Shown here: piece by piece, positions 48,679-56,904 of the stretch
How positions within the stretch are numbered: the stretch's first letter is position 1
How the letters are laid out: every line of letters starts with the position of its first letter
Assembly (NCBI RefSeq): GCF_041276405.1
Contig: NZ_JBGGGT010000001.1
Span: 1,434,501-1,498,500, forward strand
Direction of reading: 5' to 3'
Source: Microvirga sp. TS319
GTDB taxonomy: Bacteria > Pseudomonadota > Alphaproteobacteria > Rhizobiales > Beijerinckiaceae
Length of the DNA stretch: 64,000 bases
Notes under the pieces: model-generated
The model's input: only the letters and a program-made list of their open reading frames with translations
What the model was told of the DNA's origin: nothing
Databases searched by the model: none
Translations under genes and position numbers: made by a program

Positions 48679-49309
48679 ACTGGTCTTCTCCTTTCACCTT
48701 GTCGCTCGAACAACGTCAATCCCATTGCCCTCGGTTGGAGACAAAATCGCCGGTCCAACACCGGGTAGAACTATGCAACTAATGAGGCTCGGCTGTCTTG
48801 GCGAAATACGAACCAAAACTTTGCGCAGAACGAACACAAGCATTCGGGCGTGGGGAAAAGGAGTTAAGTGCACGAAAAAATGCGTTTATTTGTTGCGGAA
48901 GCCCTATACGCTGAACATACGTTGTGTAAGTTCGGTTGCTCGCGCACTCGACGTGATTAACTCTGATGACGAAGCCGCCATGATAGTAGAGGGTTTCTTT
49001 GACGCCCGACCTGTTGACCATCGGACACTTGATATCGACGCGAAGTCCTACGCTACTCGTTTTTCGATATCCTCAAAGGTGAATTTCCACGGCCCGGCGC
49101 AAGCCAGGCCATGCGACGCGCGAGTCAAGCAGGGACGCGCAGGCACTAAACTTAACGCTCACTGCCAGCTGGTTCACTCGCCTTAGGTAGATTAATTCAA
49201 TCGTGTGAATGCACCAGGCAGCAGCAGCGTCGATTGCAGGCTTTCGCCTCGAAGCGAAGCAGCACCCCTGATTTGCAGTTCCATAAACCCCAGAAAGCGG
49301 AGGCCCCTC
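48679..49309. other. Geneless stretch
   Basis: No supported gene is seen. Open frames here lack recognisable motifs and ribosome binding sites. The base composition is less GC-rich than the rest, which may mark acquired DNA. It separates the AraC gene from the secreted pair and must contain both promoters. Confidence 0.45.
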
Positions 49310-49747
49310 ATGCAAAAGAATCTACTGGTAATTGCTACAACGATCGCAATTTCGTTGGGAAGTTTGAGCGCGTTTGCCGACAACGTCGACCTGTCGCCCG
49401 AACAACGTGCGGCCAACATCAAAGAGTACAACGAGCGGAAGGCTCAGGGCATAGTTGAAGTGCCTCGTGGCGGGCGCGGCGCATCCAAGAAGCCGCTGTT
49501 GGAGCGTGGGACCGGCACACCGCAGCGCCAAACAGCTGGACCGAGCAGGCAGAAGTGCGAAGAAGCTGCACGCAATGCCCAAGCAACGGCGACCGGGACA
49601 GCTGTCCTTTCAGGCGTGATCGGGCTTATCCCTTTCGGGGGCTCCGCATCCGGAATAGCTGGCGCAGCAGCCAACGTTGGCGCGTCGGCTGCGGGCGAAA
49701 TCGTACGCCAGAGTTCTGCGGCCGCGATGCAGAAGGAATGTATGTAA
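49310..49747 (+). CDS. Small secreted protein with glycine-rich hydrophobic segment
   Basis: The ATG at 49310 follows GCGGAGG at a good distance and begins a signal peptide (QKNLLVIATTIAISLGSLSA-FA), so the mature protein is exported. After a basic, disordered middle (GGRGASKKPLLERGTGTPQR) there is a Gly/Ala hydrophobic stretch (TAVLSGVIGLIPFGGSASGI, AGAAANVGASAAGEIV), reminiscent of glycine-zipper segments that insert in membranes. Two Cys lie in KCEEAARN and at the C-terminal KECM. No family recognised. It is followed directly by another secreted gene, with the stop codon between the next gene's possible starts. Confidence 0.6.
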   Translation: MQKNLLVIATTIAISLGSLSAFADNVDLSPEQRAANIKEYNERKAQGIVEVPRGGRGASKKPLLERGTGTPQRQTAGPSRQKCEEAARNAQATATGTAVLSGVIGLIPFGGSASGIAGAAANVGASAAGEIVRQSSAAAMQKECM

Positions 49748-49749
49748 GC

Positions 49750-50886
49750 ATGCCCCCTTCCCTCAGAGGCGCTTGCTTCGTTCGCAACGTGCCGTTCCCG
49801 ATAAAGAGCCTCGCCTATGCCACCTTGTTTGGCTTCGCATGTGCCTTCCCAGTCGCCCCTGCGCACGCGGAGGCGGCCTCTTGCTCCTGCCGGCACCTTG
49901 AAAGTATTCAACAGGAGATCAGGAACGCGGAGGCTCTGCGCGACATACAGCAAAGGATCAGCGACGAGCTGGAAGCGATTGAGGCGCCACTGATCGAGGC
50001 CAAAAAGAACCCGCTTCACCCAGATTCCGACGTCAACATCTACGATCGCTCGCTGCGGGCGCGACAGGATATATTGAGCAAGTTCAAGCTCCCTTACTCA
50101 CCGGCGAAAGGCTACACCGGGCCGGGCAGCATCAAAATGGCCTATGGAACCTGCGAGCAATCTGCGTCCGACCTGGACGCGTTAAAAGCCGGCTCACAGT
50201 GCCAGGAACTAGCAGATATCAATCTCGCTCATGAAAGCGCACACCGTACGGAGTGCCGAGAATCCGGCGCTGCTGAGTATTGGAAGCGATTGCCAAGCAA
50301 GATGGCAGCCGAGGAGGTCGTGCAATACACCCAGCAGATCGCAGACTTACGTAGACTGCTGAAGAAGGTACTCGACGCGGGCGACATCACCGTTGAAGCC
50401 CATATGGAGCCGCGGATCAGAGGGCCGCAGTTCGACGTGACCTACTCCTATCAGACGGGCCCCATCAAATTGAAGGGCAAGAGTTCGCCCGGTTCTGACC
50501 GATGGTCACTGAATGGCGACGGCCTGCAAGTTGTCAGGATCGGGCAGATGAAAATCGCCGGAATGAATTGCACCTCTGTAGGCCAGACGAACACGCGCAT
50601 CGATCTCTCTATGGAGACCGATGGTCTAACAATGGCCTTGAAAGGCAACTCAAAGAGCGCGCCAGGGGATGTAAAGGTCCAATGCCATGGCGGCTACGGC
50701 ATGTCGATGAGGCCACAGCAAGAAGTAGGCCACGGGGAGTATTTTTCCGATCAGGAGGTCAGGGTAGAGACCAATATGTCCCACGACGTCAGCGCCATGG
50801 ACTTTGCAAAGATTCTGGCGCGGGGCGGTTTGACGGCCACTGGCACTGAGACGATTAAAGTCAAGCTGATTTGTCCGGGGTCCTGA
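49750..50886 (+). CDS. Secreted protein with an HExxH zinc-peptidase-like motif
   Basis: The 378-residue product starts at ATG 49750 (or 49738) and has a signal peptide (LAYATLFGFACAFPVAPAHA). The mature part has a Cys pair (SCSCRHLES), a helical region, and the motif INLAHESAHRTEC, which fits HExxH, near residue 165. A Glu in AAEEVVQY follows 25 residues later, possibly the third zinc ligand. The C-terminal 170 residues look beta-rich with several Cys (MNCTSVGQ, KVQCHGGYG, KLICPGS). I infer a zinc-dependent enzyme or a remnant of one; similarity to a named peptidase family is not evident. It follows a small secreted gene and was probably cotranscribed with it. Confidence 0.55.
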   Translation: MPPSLRGACFVRNVPFPIKSLAYATLFGFACAFPVAPAHAEAASCSCRHLESIQQEIRNAEALRDIQQRISDELEAIEAPLIEAKKNPLHPDSDVNIYDRSLRARQDILSKFKLPYSPAKGYTGPGSIKMAYGTCEQSASDLDALKAGSQCQELADINLAHESAHRTECRESGAAEYWKRLPSKMAAEEVVQYTQQIADLRRLLKKVLDAGDITVEAHMEPRIRGPQFDVTYSYQTGPIKLKGKSSPGSDRWSLNGDGLQVVRIGQMKIAGMNCTSVGQTNTRIDLSMETDGLTMALKGNSKSAPGDVKVQCHGGYGMSMRPQQEVGHGEYFSDQEVRVETNMSHDVSAMDFAKILARGGLTATGTETIKVKLICPGS

Positions 50887-50965
50887 ATGGGTCACGAAGC
50901 GTCGATTCATGCCGATGCCGGAGCTGAATCGGGCGAAGTAAAAGCTCTGCTGGAGAGCGACGAAT

Positions 50966-51337
50966 TCATTCCGTGCGGAGATCCGGCTGCGATACGATGA
51001 GATCATCGAGGTTCACACCCAGCTTGCGGGCATAGACCGGATCAAGAGCATGCTCGGCATCAATGAACGCGCACACGCCGCCCCTCTTCTGGGCCTCGGC
51101 GATCGCATGCAGGGTCAGCGTGGTCTTGCCCGAAGATTCCGGGCCGTAGATTTCGATGATGCGGCCCTTGGGCAAGCCCCCCACGCCGAGCGCGATGTCC
51201 AAGCCAAGCGAGCCGGTTGAAATCGTCTCAACCTCAACGACATGATCGCCGCCCAGGCGCATGATCGAGCCTTTCCCAAAGGCACGCTCAATCTGAGCGA
51301 CCGCTGTCTCAATCGCCTTGTTCTTATCCAAGCTCAT
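50966..51337 (-). pseudogene. recA: 5' fragment of recA
   Basis: The first 117 residues are a good RecA N terminus: [40 protein letters not shown], Walker [39 protein letters not shown] and [11 protein letters not shown]. After VSQPD the normal sequence TGEQALEI is replaced by LRTE and a stop. About two thirds of RecA, including the loops that bind DNA, is missing, so no recombinase activity is expected. A LexA-type box lies 67 bases upstream, so the fragment kept its SOS promoter. It is presumably a partial duplicate of a complete recA elsewhere in the genome. Confidence 0.9.
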
Positions 51338-51403
51338 ACTGGCTCCCGCACGTCCAAATTGGTGGATAGGAGAAGATCTACCTCAAACCCCGCCCGAAGG
51401 CTA

Positions 51404-51418
51404 GAACAAAACGAGAAC
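51404..51418 (-). promoter_or_regulatory. LexA (SOS) box of the recA fragment
   Basis: GAAC at 51404-51407, seven bases, and GAAC at 51415-51418 form the direct repeat GAAC-N7-GAAC, equal to the alphaproteobacterial LexA box GTTC-N7-GTTC on the other strand. It lies upstream of the recA start at 51337. The box should make transcription of the fragment damage-inducible. Confidence 0.75.
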
Positions 51419-51541
51419 TGTGGTGAATTGTCAGTCGAGAGCCGACGCCCTCCCGTGCTCAGTTCCGAGCCCATGGTTGGGAACAATTCTCTTTACAGAA
51501 AGATTTACAGCTGTATTCTATCCACAGAAAGGAAGGGATGC

Positions 51542-51922
51542 ATGAACATGACGCCACAACCTGCCCGGATCAGCCAGGATGCAGCGATCGTATCGAAGGC
51601 GGCTGTCCGTGCCGCGGAGCGGCTTGAACTTCCAGGCCGACTGTTCGCGTCCATCATTGGTGTCTCGGAAGCCACGGTCTCTCGAATGAAGACGGGCGAC
51701 TTTGCCTTGGATCGGGATCGCAACGCCTTTCAGCTTTCCCTGCTCTTCGTCCGTCTCTATCGCTCCTTGGACGCGATCGTCGGTGGCAATGCCGCCTCGG
51801 CTGCATCGTGGTTCAAGAGCCATAACACCGCCCTCGACGCCCGTCCGGTGGAAGCGGTCCAATCCATTGCCGGCCTTGTCCATGTCATCGACTATCTCGA
51901 CTCTCGACGCGCTCCGCTCTGA
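51542..51922 (+). CDS. Xre/MbcA/ParS-type antitoxin
   Basis: The 126-residue protein starts at ATG 51542 with GGAAGGG 4-5 bases upstream. It has a helix-turn-helix region (LPGRLFASIIGVSEATVSRM) and a C-terminal MbcA/ParS-like part (LFVRLYRSLDAIVGGNAASA; VEAVQSIAGLVHVIDYL), the fold of antitoxins that neutralise RES toxins. It binds its toxin and usually also the operon promoter. The toxin gene starts inside its last 41 bases in another frame, so the two are tightly coupled. Confidence 0.82.
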   Translation: MNMTPQPARISQDAAIVSKAAVRAAERLELPGRLFASIIGVSEATVSRMKTGDFALDRDRNAFQLSLLFVRLYRSLDAIVGGNAASAASWFKSHNTALDARPVEAVQSIAGLVHVIDYLDSRRAPL

Positions 51923-52637
51923 GTTCCGGCCCTTCAAGGGCCATTGCTGGCGCGTGGTCGAGTCCCAGTACGTCATCTCAACGGTGCCCCTTGTCGATAC
52001 ACTGGACGAGCAGGCGCGTCTCGAGGACCTTCTGGACGACACCAAGCCGCCGGTGCCGCCGGCGTGCCGCCACCTTCATCCCCTGCTCTACACGCCATTT
52101 CGCTATACGCCTCGGCAGGGATCCCGCTTTCGGCGGGCCGGACAACGCGAGGGTGCGTTTTACACCGCCGAGCACGTAGAGACGGCCATCGCCGAAATGG
52201 CCTTCTATCGGGTGCTGTTCTATGCCGAGGCTCCCGAAGCTCTGATCCCAGCGGATTTTGCTGAGTACACGGCTTTCTCGGTCGCGATTGACACTGACGC
52301 CCTGGTCGACCTGACCGAGCGTCAGGAGCCTGCCCTCTCCCATCTCAGCGACTACAGCGCCTCTCAGGCCTTTGCCGATCTCGCAAGAGCCGCCGGGGCG
52401 ACGGGCCTGCGCTCCCTGTCAGTCCGCTGCCCGAATAAGGGCGCGGCTTTCACCTGGCTTTCGTGCGAGGTCTTCGACCGTCCTGATCCGGTTATGCGCC
52501 AAACATGGCGCATGCGTCTGACCCGGCTGGGAGTGCAAGCCCTCTGTGAAAGCCCGAGGCTTGCAATCCAATTCCCACCCGAGACGGCAACCTCCGATCC
52601 ACGAACGGCAACCTTCGCATGGGAGCGGGCTGCCTAA
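51882..52637 (+). CDS. RES-domain toxin
   Basis: The chosen start is ATG 51882 (MSSTISTLDALRSEFRPF), which overlaps the antitoxin gene by 41 bases; the frame is open further upstream but only as antisense-free shadow. The 251-residue product contains HCWRVVESQYVISTVPLVDT, YTPRQGSRFRRAGQREGAFY with conserved Arg residues, AEHVETAIAEMAFYRVLFY with the conserved Glu, and LRSLSVRCPNKGAAFTWL with the conserved Ser. RES toxins consume NAD+ and stop growth or kill. The gene order antitoxin then toxin is standard for this family. Both look intact. Confidence 0.82.
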   Translation: MSSTISTLDALRSEFRPFKGHCWRVVESQYVISTVPLVDTLDEQARLEDLLDDTKPPVPPACRHLHPLLYTPFRYTPRQGSRFRRAGQREGAFYTAEHVETAIAEMAFYRVLFYAEAPEALIPADFAEYTAFSVAIDTDALVDLTERQEPALSHLSDYSASQAFADLARAAGATGLRSLSVRCPNKGAAFTWLSCEVFDRPDPVMRQTWRMRLTRLGVQALCESPRLAIQFPPETATSDPRTATFAWERAA

Positions 52638-52673
52638 AGCCAGGTGAGGAATTGCCACTCTTGGGGAGTCTCA

Positions 52674-53165
52674 ATGCAAATCCGCCCCGCCATACTCAAC
52701 GATATTGATGCCATCATGGCTTGCGAACGCCAGGCTGGGTACGAGGACCTGGTTGGCCGATGGACGCGGGAGCAGCACGCAACCGGTATTGCAGACCCTA
52801 CTCACCGTTATCTCGTCGCTGTTGGCGGCGGCGGGAAAATCTCAGGTTATTTGATGCTTCAGGGGATTGGAGCCTCGCCTGAAAGCGTCCTGATCAAGCG
52901 TATTGCTGTCATGCAACCCGGTGGGGGTGTTGGCCGCGCTCTGATCGAACGCGCGCTATCGGTCATTTTTGATGAGCTAGCCGCCAAGAGGGTCACTTTG
53001 ACAGTCCGTCCGCATAATGAGCGCGGCGTCGCCCTCTATCGCAGGGTTGGCCTGACCAATGATGGAGTGGAGGAAGTTCTGCGAAACGGCAAGCCCGCTT
53101 TCAATACGGTCATGTCGATGAACGCTGACACTTATCGGATCCGTCAGGCCGCGAATTTCCGATAA
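52674..53165 (+). CDS. GNAT-family N-acetyltransferase
   Basis: From ATG 52674, which has GGGAG upstream, the product is 163 residues. The fold is clear: IRPAILNDIDAIMACE at the N terminus, VLIKRIAVMQPGGGVGRALI as the acetyl-CoA binding motif near residue 75, and VRPHNERGVALYRRVGL as motif B near 115. It acetylates an unknown amine. The gene follows the RES toxin by 36 bases on the same strand, so it may share transcription, but GNAT enzymes are not part of known RES systems. Confidence 0.82.
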   Translation: MQIRPAILNDIDAIMACERQAGYEDLVGRWTREQHATGIADPTHRYLVAVGGGGKISGYLMLQGIGASPESVLIKRIAVMQPGGGVGRALIERALSVIFDELAAKRVTLTVRPHNERGVALYRRVGLTNDGVEEVLRNGKPAFNTVMSMNADTYRIRQAANFR

Positions 53166-53211
53166 GCGCCTTTATGGGACCGGTAACAACCCAACAGACC
53201 GGAGAGGGTGA

Positions 53212-53769
53212 ATGGAGCGGTTTGTCGTAATTTCTGGCTGTTCCGGCGGTGGCAAATCCACTTTGCTTGCCGAGCTTGGTAGGCGCGGTCACGCCATCGT
53301 GGAGGAACCTGGTCGCCGGATCGTCCGACAGGAGCTCGAAGAAGGAGGGTTGGCGCTTCCCTGGAAAGACGAACAAGCATTTGCACATCGTGCAATGACT
53401 ATGGCCCTAGAAGATCGAGCAGCAGCCACCGCTCTGAACGGGTGGGTGTTTTTCGACAGGGGCCTGGTCGATGCTGCGGCTTTCCTACAGCACCTGACAA
53501 ATGAGCCAGTTCTGGCTGCACTCGCTCAGGCGCATCGCTACTGCCAAACTGTGTTTCTAACGCCGCCCTGGCCAGAAATTTACGCGAATGACCCAGAACG
53601 GCGTCATGGCATGGAGGCAGCCGAAGCTGAATATTCTCGGTTGCTCGAAGCCTACCCACCGCTTGGATACAAAGTTTCTATCTTGCCCAAGGTCAGTGTG
53701 TCGGAGCGTGCCAACTTCATCGAAAGGGCTTTGTCCGAGGCGAAGGAGTCGCACTCCTCGCAGCACTAA
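53212..53769 (+). CDS. AAA-family P-loop ATPase/kinase-like protein
   Basis: This 185-residue protein begins VVISGCSGGGKSTLLAELG, with the Walker A GxxGxGKST at residue 9-16. VEEPGRRIVRQEL near 30 and GWVFFDRGLVDAAAFL near 80 resemble the AAA_28 group (nucleoside-kinase-like P-loop proteins). The Asp in FFDRG is a likely Mg-binding or catalytic residue. The substrate is unknown. It follows the GNAT gene with 46 bases between, on the same strand. Confidence 0.75.
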   Translation: MERFVVISGCSGGGKSTLLAELGRRGHAIVEEPGRRIVRQELEEGGLALPWKDEQAFAHRAMTMALEDRAAATALNGWVFFDRGLVDAAAFLQHLTNEPVLAALAQAHRYCQTVFLTPPWPEIYANDPERRHGMEAAEAEYSRLLEAYPPLGYKVSILPKVSVSERANFIERALSEAKESHSSQH

Positions 53770-53829
53770 TGAGCCTTTGCCTCAAACACTTCGCAATGTC
53801 TCATTTGCTTCGCAACCACCCACCAGGGA

Positions 53830-54990
53830 TCACAAACCAAGGCTCAACTGAGGGCTCTGCGGCCCCTCATCGGTATTCAGCGCGGACAAGGACATCCCCA
53901 GGGGACGCACGGGTTGCCCGAAGGGGAGAAGCGAGACCAAGAGGCCAGTTGCGATCTCGTCCAAGCCGCTCCGGCTCTCAACAAGCGCGCCCAGTGTGCG
54001 ACTACGGGTGATCTGCTGAAAATCGGAAAATTTCACCTTCAGCGTGACCGTCCGGCCCCTCACTCCAGACTGGTCACAGTAGCGCCAGACCTTGTCGATG
54101 ATCGGCTGAAGCGCTGCCTTCATCTCATCGAGGCTGCTCAGGTCGGCGGAGAACGTGTTCTCGGCGCCGACGGACTTCCGGGTCCGGTCCGGCCGGACCG
54201 GGCGGTCATCGATCCCACGCGCGAGCCAGTAGTAATAGCTCCCGGCTTTACCGAACCGCTCCTGCAGGAACTCCAGCGGTCGGGATTTCAGGTCCAGGCC
54301 GGTGAAAATACCGAGGGCATGGAACTTCGCAGCCGTTGCAGGTCCAACCCCATGAAACTTCTCGATAAGAAGCGACTCCATGAAGACCGGGCCCATCTCG
54401 GGCGTGATGACAAACATCCCGTTCGGCTTGCGCTGGTCCGACGCCATTTTGGCAAGGAAGCGGCAATATGAGACGCCCGCCGACGCTGTCAGCCCGGTCT
54501 CTTCGAAGATTCTCGCCCTGATCTCCCGGGCGATTTGGGTCGCATACGCAATGCCCTTGAGGTTCTCCGTCACATCCAGGTAAGCCTCGTCGAGCGACAG
54601 CGGCTCGACCAAGGGTGTGTACTCGTGAAAGATCTCTCGAATCTGCAAGGAAACCTGCTTGTAGACGTCAAAGCGCGGCTTCACGAAGATCAGGTGTGGG
54701 CACTTCCGGCGCGCCGTGACTGACGGCATCGCCGAATGCACGCCGAAGCGACGAGCCTCATAGCTCGCGGCTGCGACAACCCCTCGCTCACGCGAGCCAC
54801 CGACCGCGACCGGTTTCCCACGGAGTTCCGGATTATCCCGCTGCTCGACCGAGGCATAGAAGGCGTCGAGGTCCACATGCGCGATACGCCGATCCGTGAC
54901 GGGTATTGATCGGTCTACCCGCTCCGGCTTGAACCCGGCGGCGGCTGGATCAAGGTCGATGTTCAACGTGGTTCTCACGGCTGAAAACAA
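53830..54990 (-). CDS. dinB: DNA polymerase IV (translesion, DinB family)
   Basis: The 386-residue Y-family polymerase inserts nucleotides opposite damaged bases. Active-site motifs are visible: AHVDLDAFYASVE near residue 38 (first metal Asp), YEARRFGVHSAMP near 78, and EPLSLDEAYLDVTE near 125 (SLDE with metal Asp and Glu). HhH-like IEKFHGVGPATAAKFHALGI lies near 210. The C terminus QSPQLSLGL is similar to a beta-clamp binding tail. A possible GTTC repeat overlapping the start has a six-base spacer and does not fit the LexA box, so SOS control is not shown. Confidence 0.92.
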   Translation of the reverse strand: MFSAVRTTLNIDLDPAAAGFKPERVDRSIPVTDRRIAHVDLDAFYASVEQRDNPELRGKPVAVGGSRERGVVAAASYEARRFGVHSAMPSVTARRKCPHLIFVKPRFDVYKQVSLQIREIFHEYTPLVEPLSLDEAYLDVTENLKGIAYATQIAREIRARIFEETGLTASAGVSYCRFLAKMASDQRKPNGMFVITPEMGPVFMESLLIEKFHGVGPATAAKFHALGIFTGLDLKSRPLEFLQERFGKAGSYYYWLARGIDDRPVRPDRTRKSVGAENTFSADLSSLDEMKAALQPIIDKVWRYCDQSGVRGRTVTLKVKFSDFQQITRSRTLGALVESRSGLDEIATGLLVSLLPFGQPVRPLGMSLSALNTDEGPQSPQLSLGL

Positions 54991-55118
54991 GCAGCATCAT
55001 CCGTCATATAGCATCCTGTGTTCCCTTTTTGTACTCCCGCCCCGGGTTTCCAACCGTTTTCTGCCGGGCCGCCATATCGAGATCGTTTTCGATCAATCCC
55101 CGAAATCAGGAGCGTCCC

Positions 55119-55574
55119 ATGCCTGCTGACAAACATAGAAGCCTTGCCCGGCGCACCGCCTACCTGCGCCTGGCGGCCCACAGCGGGTTCGCCGTACAGA
55201 TCAAGTGGGGCTACGCGGTCACTCCGGATGTTCTGGCTCTCGTTCAGCGTGGACACCTTCGCCGGACCCGGAATTCCGCCGGCGGACGCAAGCGCATCAC
55301 CTGCATGGAGGTCACGCCAAGCGGCCGCAAGTTCCTGCAGGACACCCTCGCCCGCCGCGGACAGGATTTCGGACCCGTCTCCCTGATCCGGGACCTCGAT
55401 CCCCGCAAAATCCGCAAGGAGGAAAAGCGCAGGGCCGCCGGCTATGTCAGTCCCCGGGTCTATACGGGCATTCGCCACCTGGATGCTGCGATCGCGGCTC
55501 AGCACCTTCGGCGCATCAGGCGCGCCATGGCCTTCCCGGGATCCTACCTCACCGGCTCCACGGCAACGGCCTGA
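55119..55574 (+). CDS. Hypothetical protein with possible winged-helix region
   Basis: The ATG at 55119 follows AGGAG at 6-7 bases and gives 151 residues. The part YLRLAAHSGFAVQIKWGYAV, VTPDVLALVQRGHLRRTRNS and KRITCMEVTPSGRKFLQDTL resembles a winged helix-turn-helix with a beta-hairpin wing. The C-terminal third is very basic. I cannot name a family. It may bind nucleic acid. It lies upstream of a nuclease gene with 8 bases between. Confidence 0.5.
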   Translation: MPADKHRSLARRTAYLRLAAHSGFAVQIKWGYAVTPDVLALVQRGHLRRTRNSAGGRKRITCMEVTPSGRKFLQDTLARRGQDFGPVSLIRDLDPRKIRKEEKRRAAGYVSPRVYTGIRHLDAAIAAQHLRRIRRAMAFPGSYLTGSTATA

Positions 55575-55582
55575 GGCACGGC

Positions 55583-55981
55583 ATGGACAGGCTCATCCCG
55601 ATCGCCGTCGCCATGCTGTTTCTATGGCTGATCTGGCGGGTCATCCGCCATTCGACGCGGGAAACCATCGATCCACGCACTCTCTGTGTGGTCGACGGGG
55701 ACACCATCTGGATTCTGAAGCCGGATCGCACCGTCTCGGAAAAAGTCCGAGTTCAGAACATCGACGCACCCGAGCTTAGGCGCCCTCGGTCTCGTCGGGA
55801 GCTCAGCCGCGCCGTTGCTGCAACGGAGTTCGTGAGAGACACGATCCGCCAGGCCGATACGGTGACGATCCGTCGGCGAGGCAAAGATCGATACGGCCGA
55901 ACGCTCGCCCGTATCGCCATTGACGGCCTCGATCTTGGCCGCCTGCTAATCCGCAGGGGGCACGCGAGGCGGTGGACCTAG
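55583..55981 (+). CDS. Staphylococcal-nuclease-like protein with membrane anchor
   Basis: From ATG 55583 (MDRLIPIAVAMLFLWLIWRV) the N-terminal hydrophobic segment serves as a signal anchor. It is followed by an SNase fold: LCVVDGDTIWI near residue 35, VRVQNIDAPELRRP near 55, and GKDRYGRTLARIAIDGLDLG near 100, with Asp and Arg residues of the active site. It should cut DNA or RNA outside the cytoplasm and is short (132 residues) but complete for the core domain. It lies 8 bases after the preceding gene. Confidence 0.78.
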   Translation: MDRLIPIAVAMLFLWLIWRVIRHSTRETIDPRTLCVVDGDTIWILKPDRTVSEKVRVQNIDAPELRRPRSRRELSRAVAATEFVRDTIRQADTVTIRRRGKDRYGRTLARIAIDGLDLGRLLIRRGHARRWT

Positions 55982-56060
55982 TGGTAAAAGTCTGACGTGA
56001 CGTACCCAAAAGCTTAGAGGTCGCATTGGGCGGCGAGCAGACCTCTACTTGTCACGAAAA

Positions 56061-56729
56061 TCAGCCCTTTTGCGAAAGCTGCTCGGCAGCGGCAGCCAAA
56101 GCCGCCGTTGGGCTTCTGAGCGGTTTCGGCCCCTTTCTGACAAGATCGGCAGCGCCCGCCATTGATGCCTGAGCCAGAGCGACAATTGAGGCCCCTTCAT
56201 CATAAGCTGCATCCCCAGCCTCTGCGATTGCCGAAAGATAGCCATCCCGGTCCCCAGCCTTGAACAAAGCCCATGCACCAGGAACAAGGCGAACTTCAAC
56301 TGTCGCACCGAATTGGTGCGCCGCGTCAGCAAAGAGCTGGCCCGTCGGCTCCATAGTGGTTTCGACAGCACAGAGAACGACAATCTTACCGCCTGCCTGG
56401 ACGGCGTTTTCAGCAAGCGCCCCATCCGCCCTTAGAATGGGAGCCGACGCAGCCTTCCCGGCTTCGGCGGCAGCAGGCCCCAAGGTCGAGCATGTCAGAA
56501 CGACAGCATCAGCGTCACGGGCGAGACCAAGCAGCACCGAACCCGTCTCGCTTGCGATATCTGGCGTAAGACCGCCCGCTTGTTCCGCAGCGGCAAGAAG
56601 CTCTGGGCGGACTACGTGACGAAGGATTCCATCCGGAAAGCCGAGTTCTCTGGCGGCGGCTTCAAAGACAGCGATATTGCTTTCGGCCGTGTGCAGGCAG
56701 ACTATTGTCACGGTATTGTCTTCTGTCAA
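56061..56729 (-). CDS. Aspartate/glutamate racemase-family protein
   Basis: The 222-residue protein has the family Cys in VVLTCSTLGPAAAEAG near residue 80, the usual position of one catalytic Cys, and a second region EGASIVALAQASMAGAAD near 180 where the other Cys of true racemases is replaced by Ala-Gln-Ala. It may thus be a decarboxylase- or maleate-isomerase-like member or an inactive relative. IVCLHTAESNIAVFEAAARE marks the N terminus. It stands alone on the minus strand; the function in this neighbourhood is unclear. Confidence 0.6.
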   Translation of the reverse strand: MTEDNTVTIVCLHTAESNIAVFEAAARELGFPDGILRHVVRPELLAAAEQAGGLTPDIASETGSVLLGLARDADAVVLTCSTLGPAAAEAGKAASAPILRADGALAENAVQAGGKIVVLCAVETTMEPTGQLFADAAHQFGATVEVRLVPGAWALFKAGDRDGYLSAIAEAGDAAYDEGASIVALAQASMAGAADLVRKGPKPLRSPTAALAAAAEQLSQKG

Positions 56730-56904
56730 AACGTGTCGCGGACCTCTCGATCAAAGAGAAGCTTCCGCGTCCGTCTACGGTGGCCCTCATAGGAGGCTTT
56801 GCATAAATATCCGAACCGGTCCAGGGCGAACACGATTGGCGATCGAAAGTGCACCGCTATCAGCGGGGTACCAAGCGTCAGGTTTTATCCACTAGCAGGA
56901 GGTC

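Noticed and set aside
48530..49186. 218-codon plus-strand frame after the AraC gene
   Set aside because: It begins in antisense to the AraC gene and has no recognisable content.
49310..53769. Integrated prophage or defence island
   Set aside because: A toxin-antitoxin pair, secreted genes and an ATPase are present, but no integrase, phage structural gene or nuclease-helicase set is seen.
54960..54973. GTTC repeat overlapping the dinB start as a LexA box
   Set aside because: The spacer is six bases, not the seven of the alphaproteobacterial LexA box, and it lies inside the gene start.
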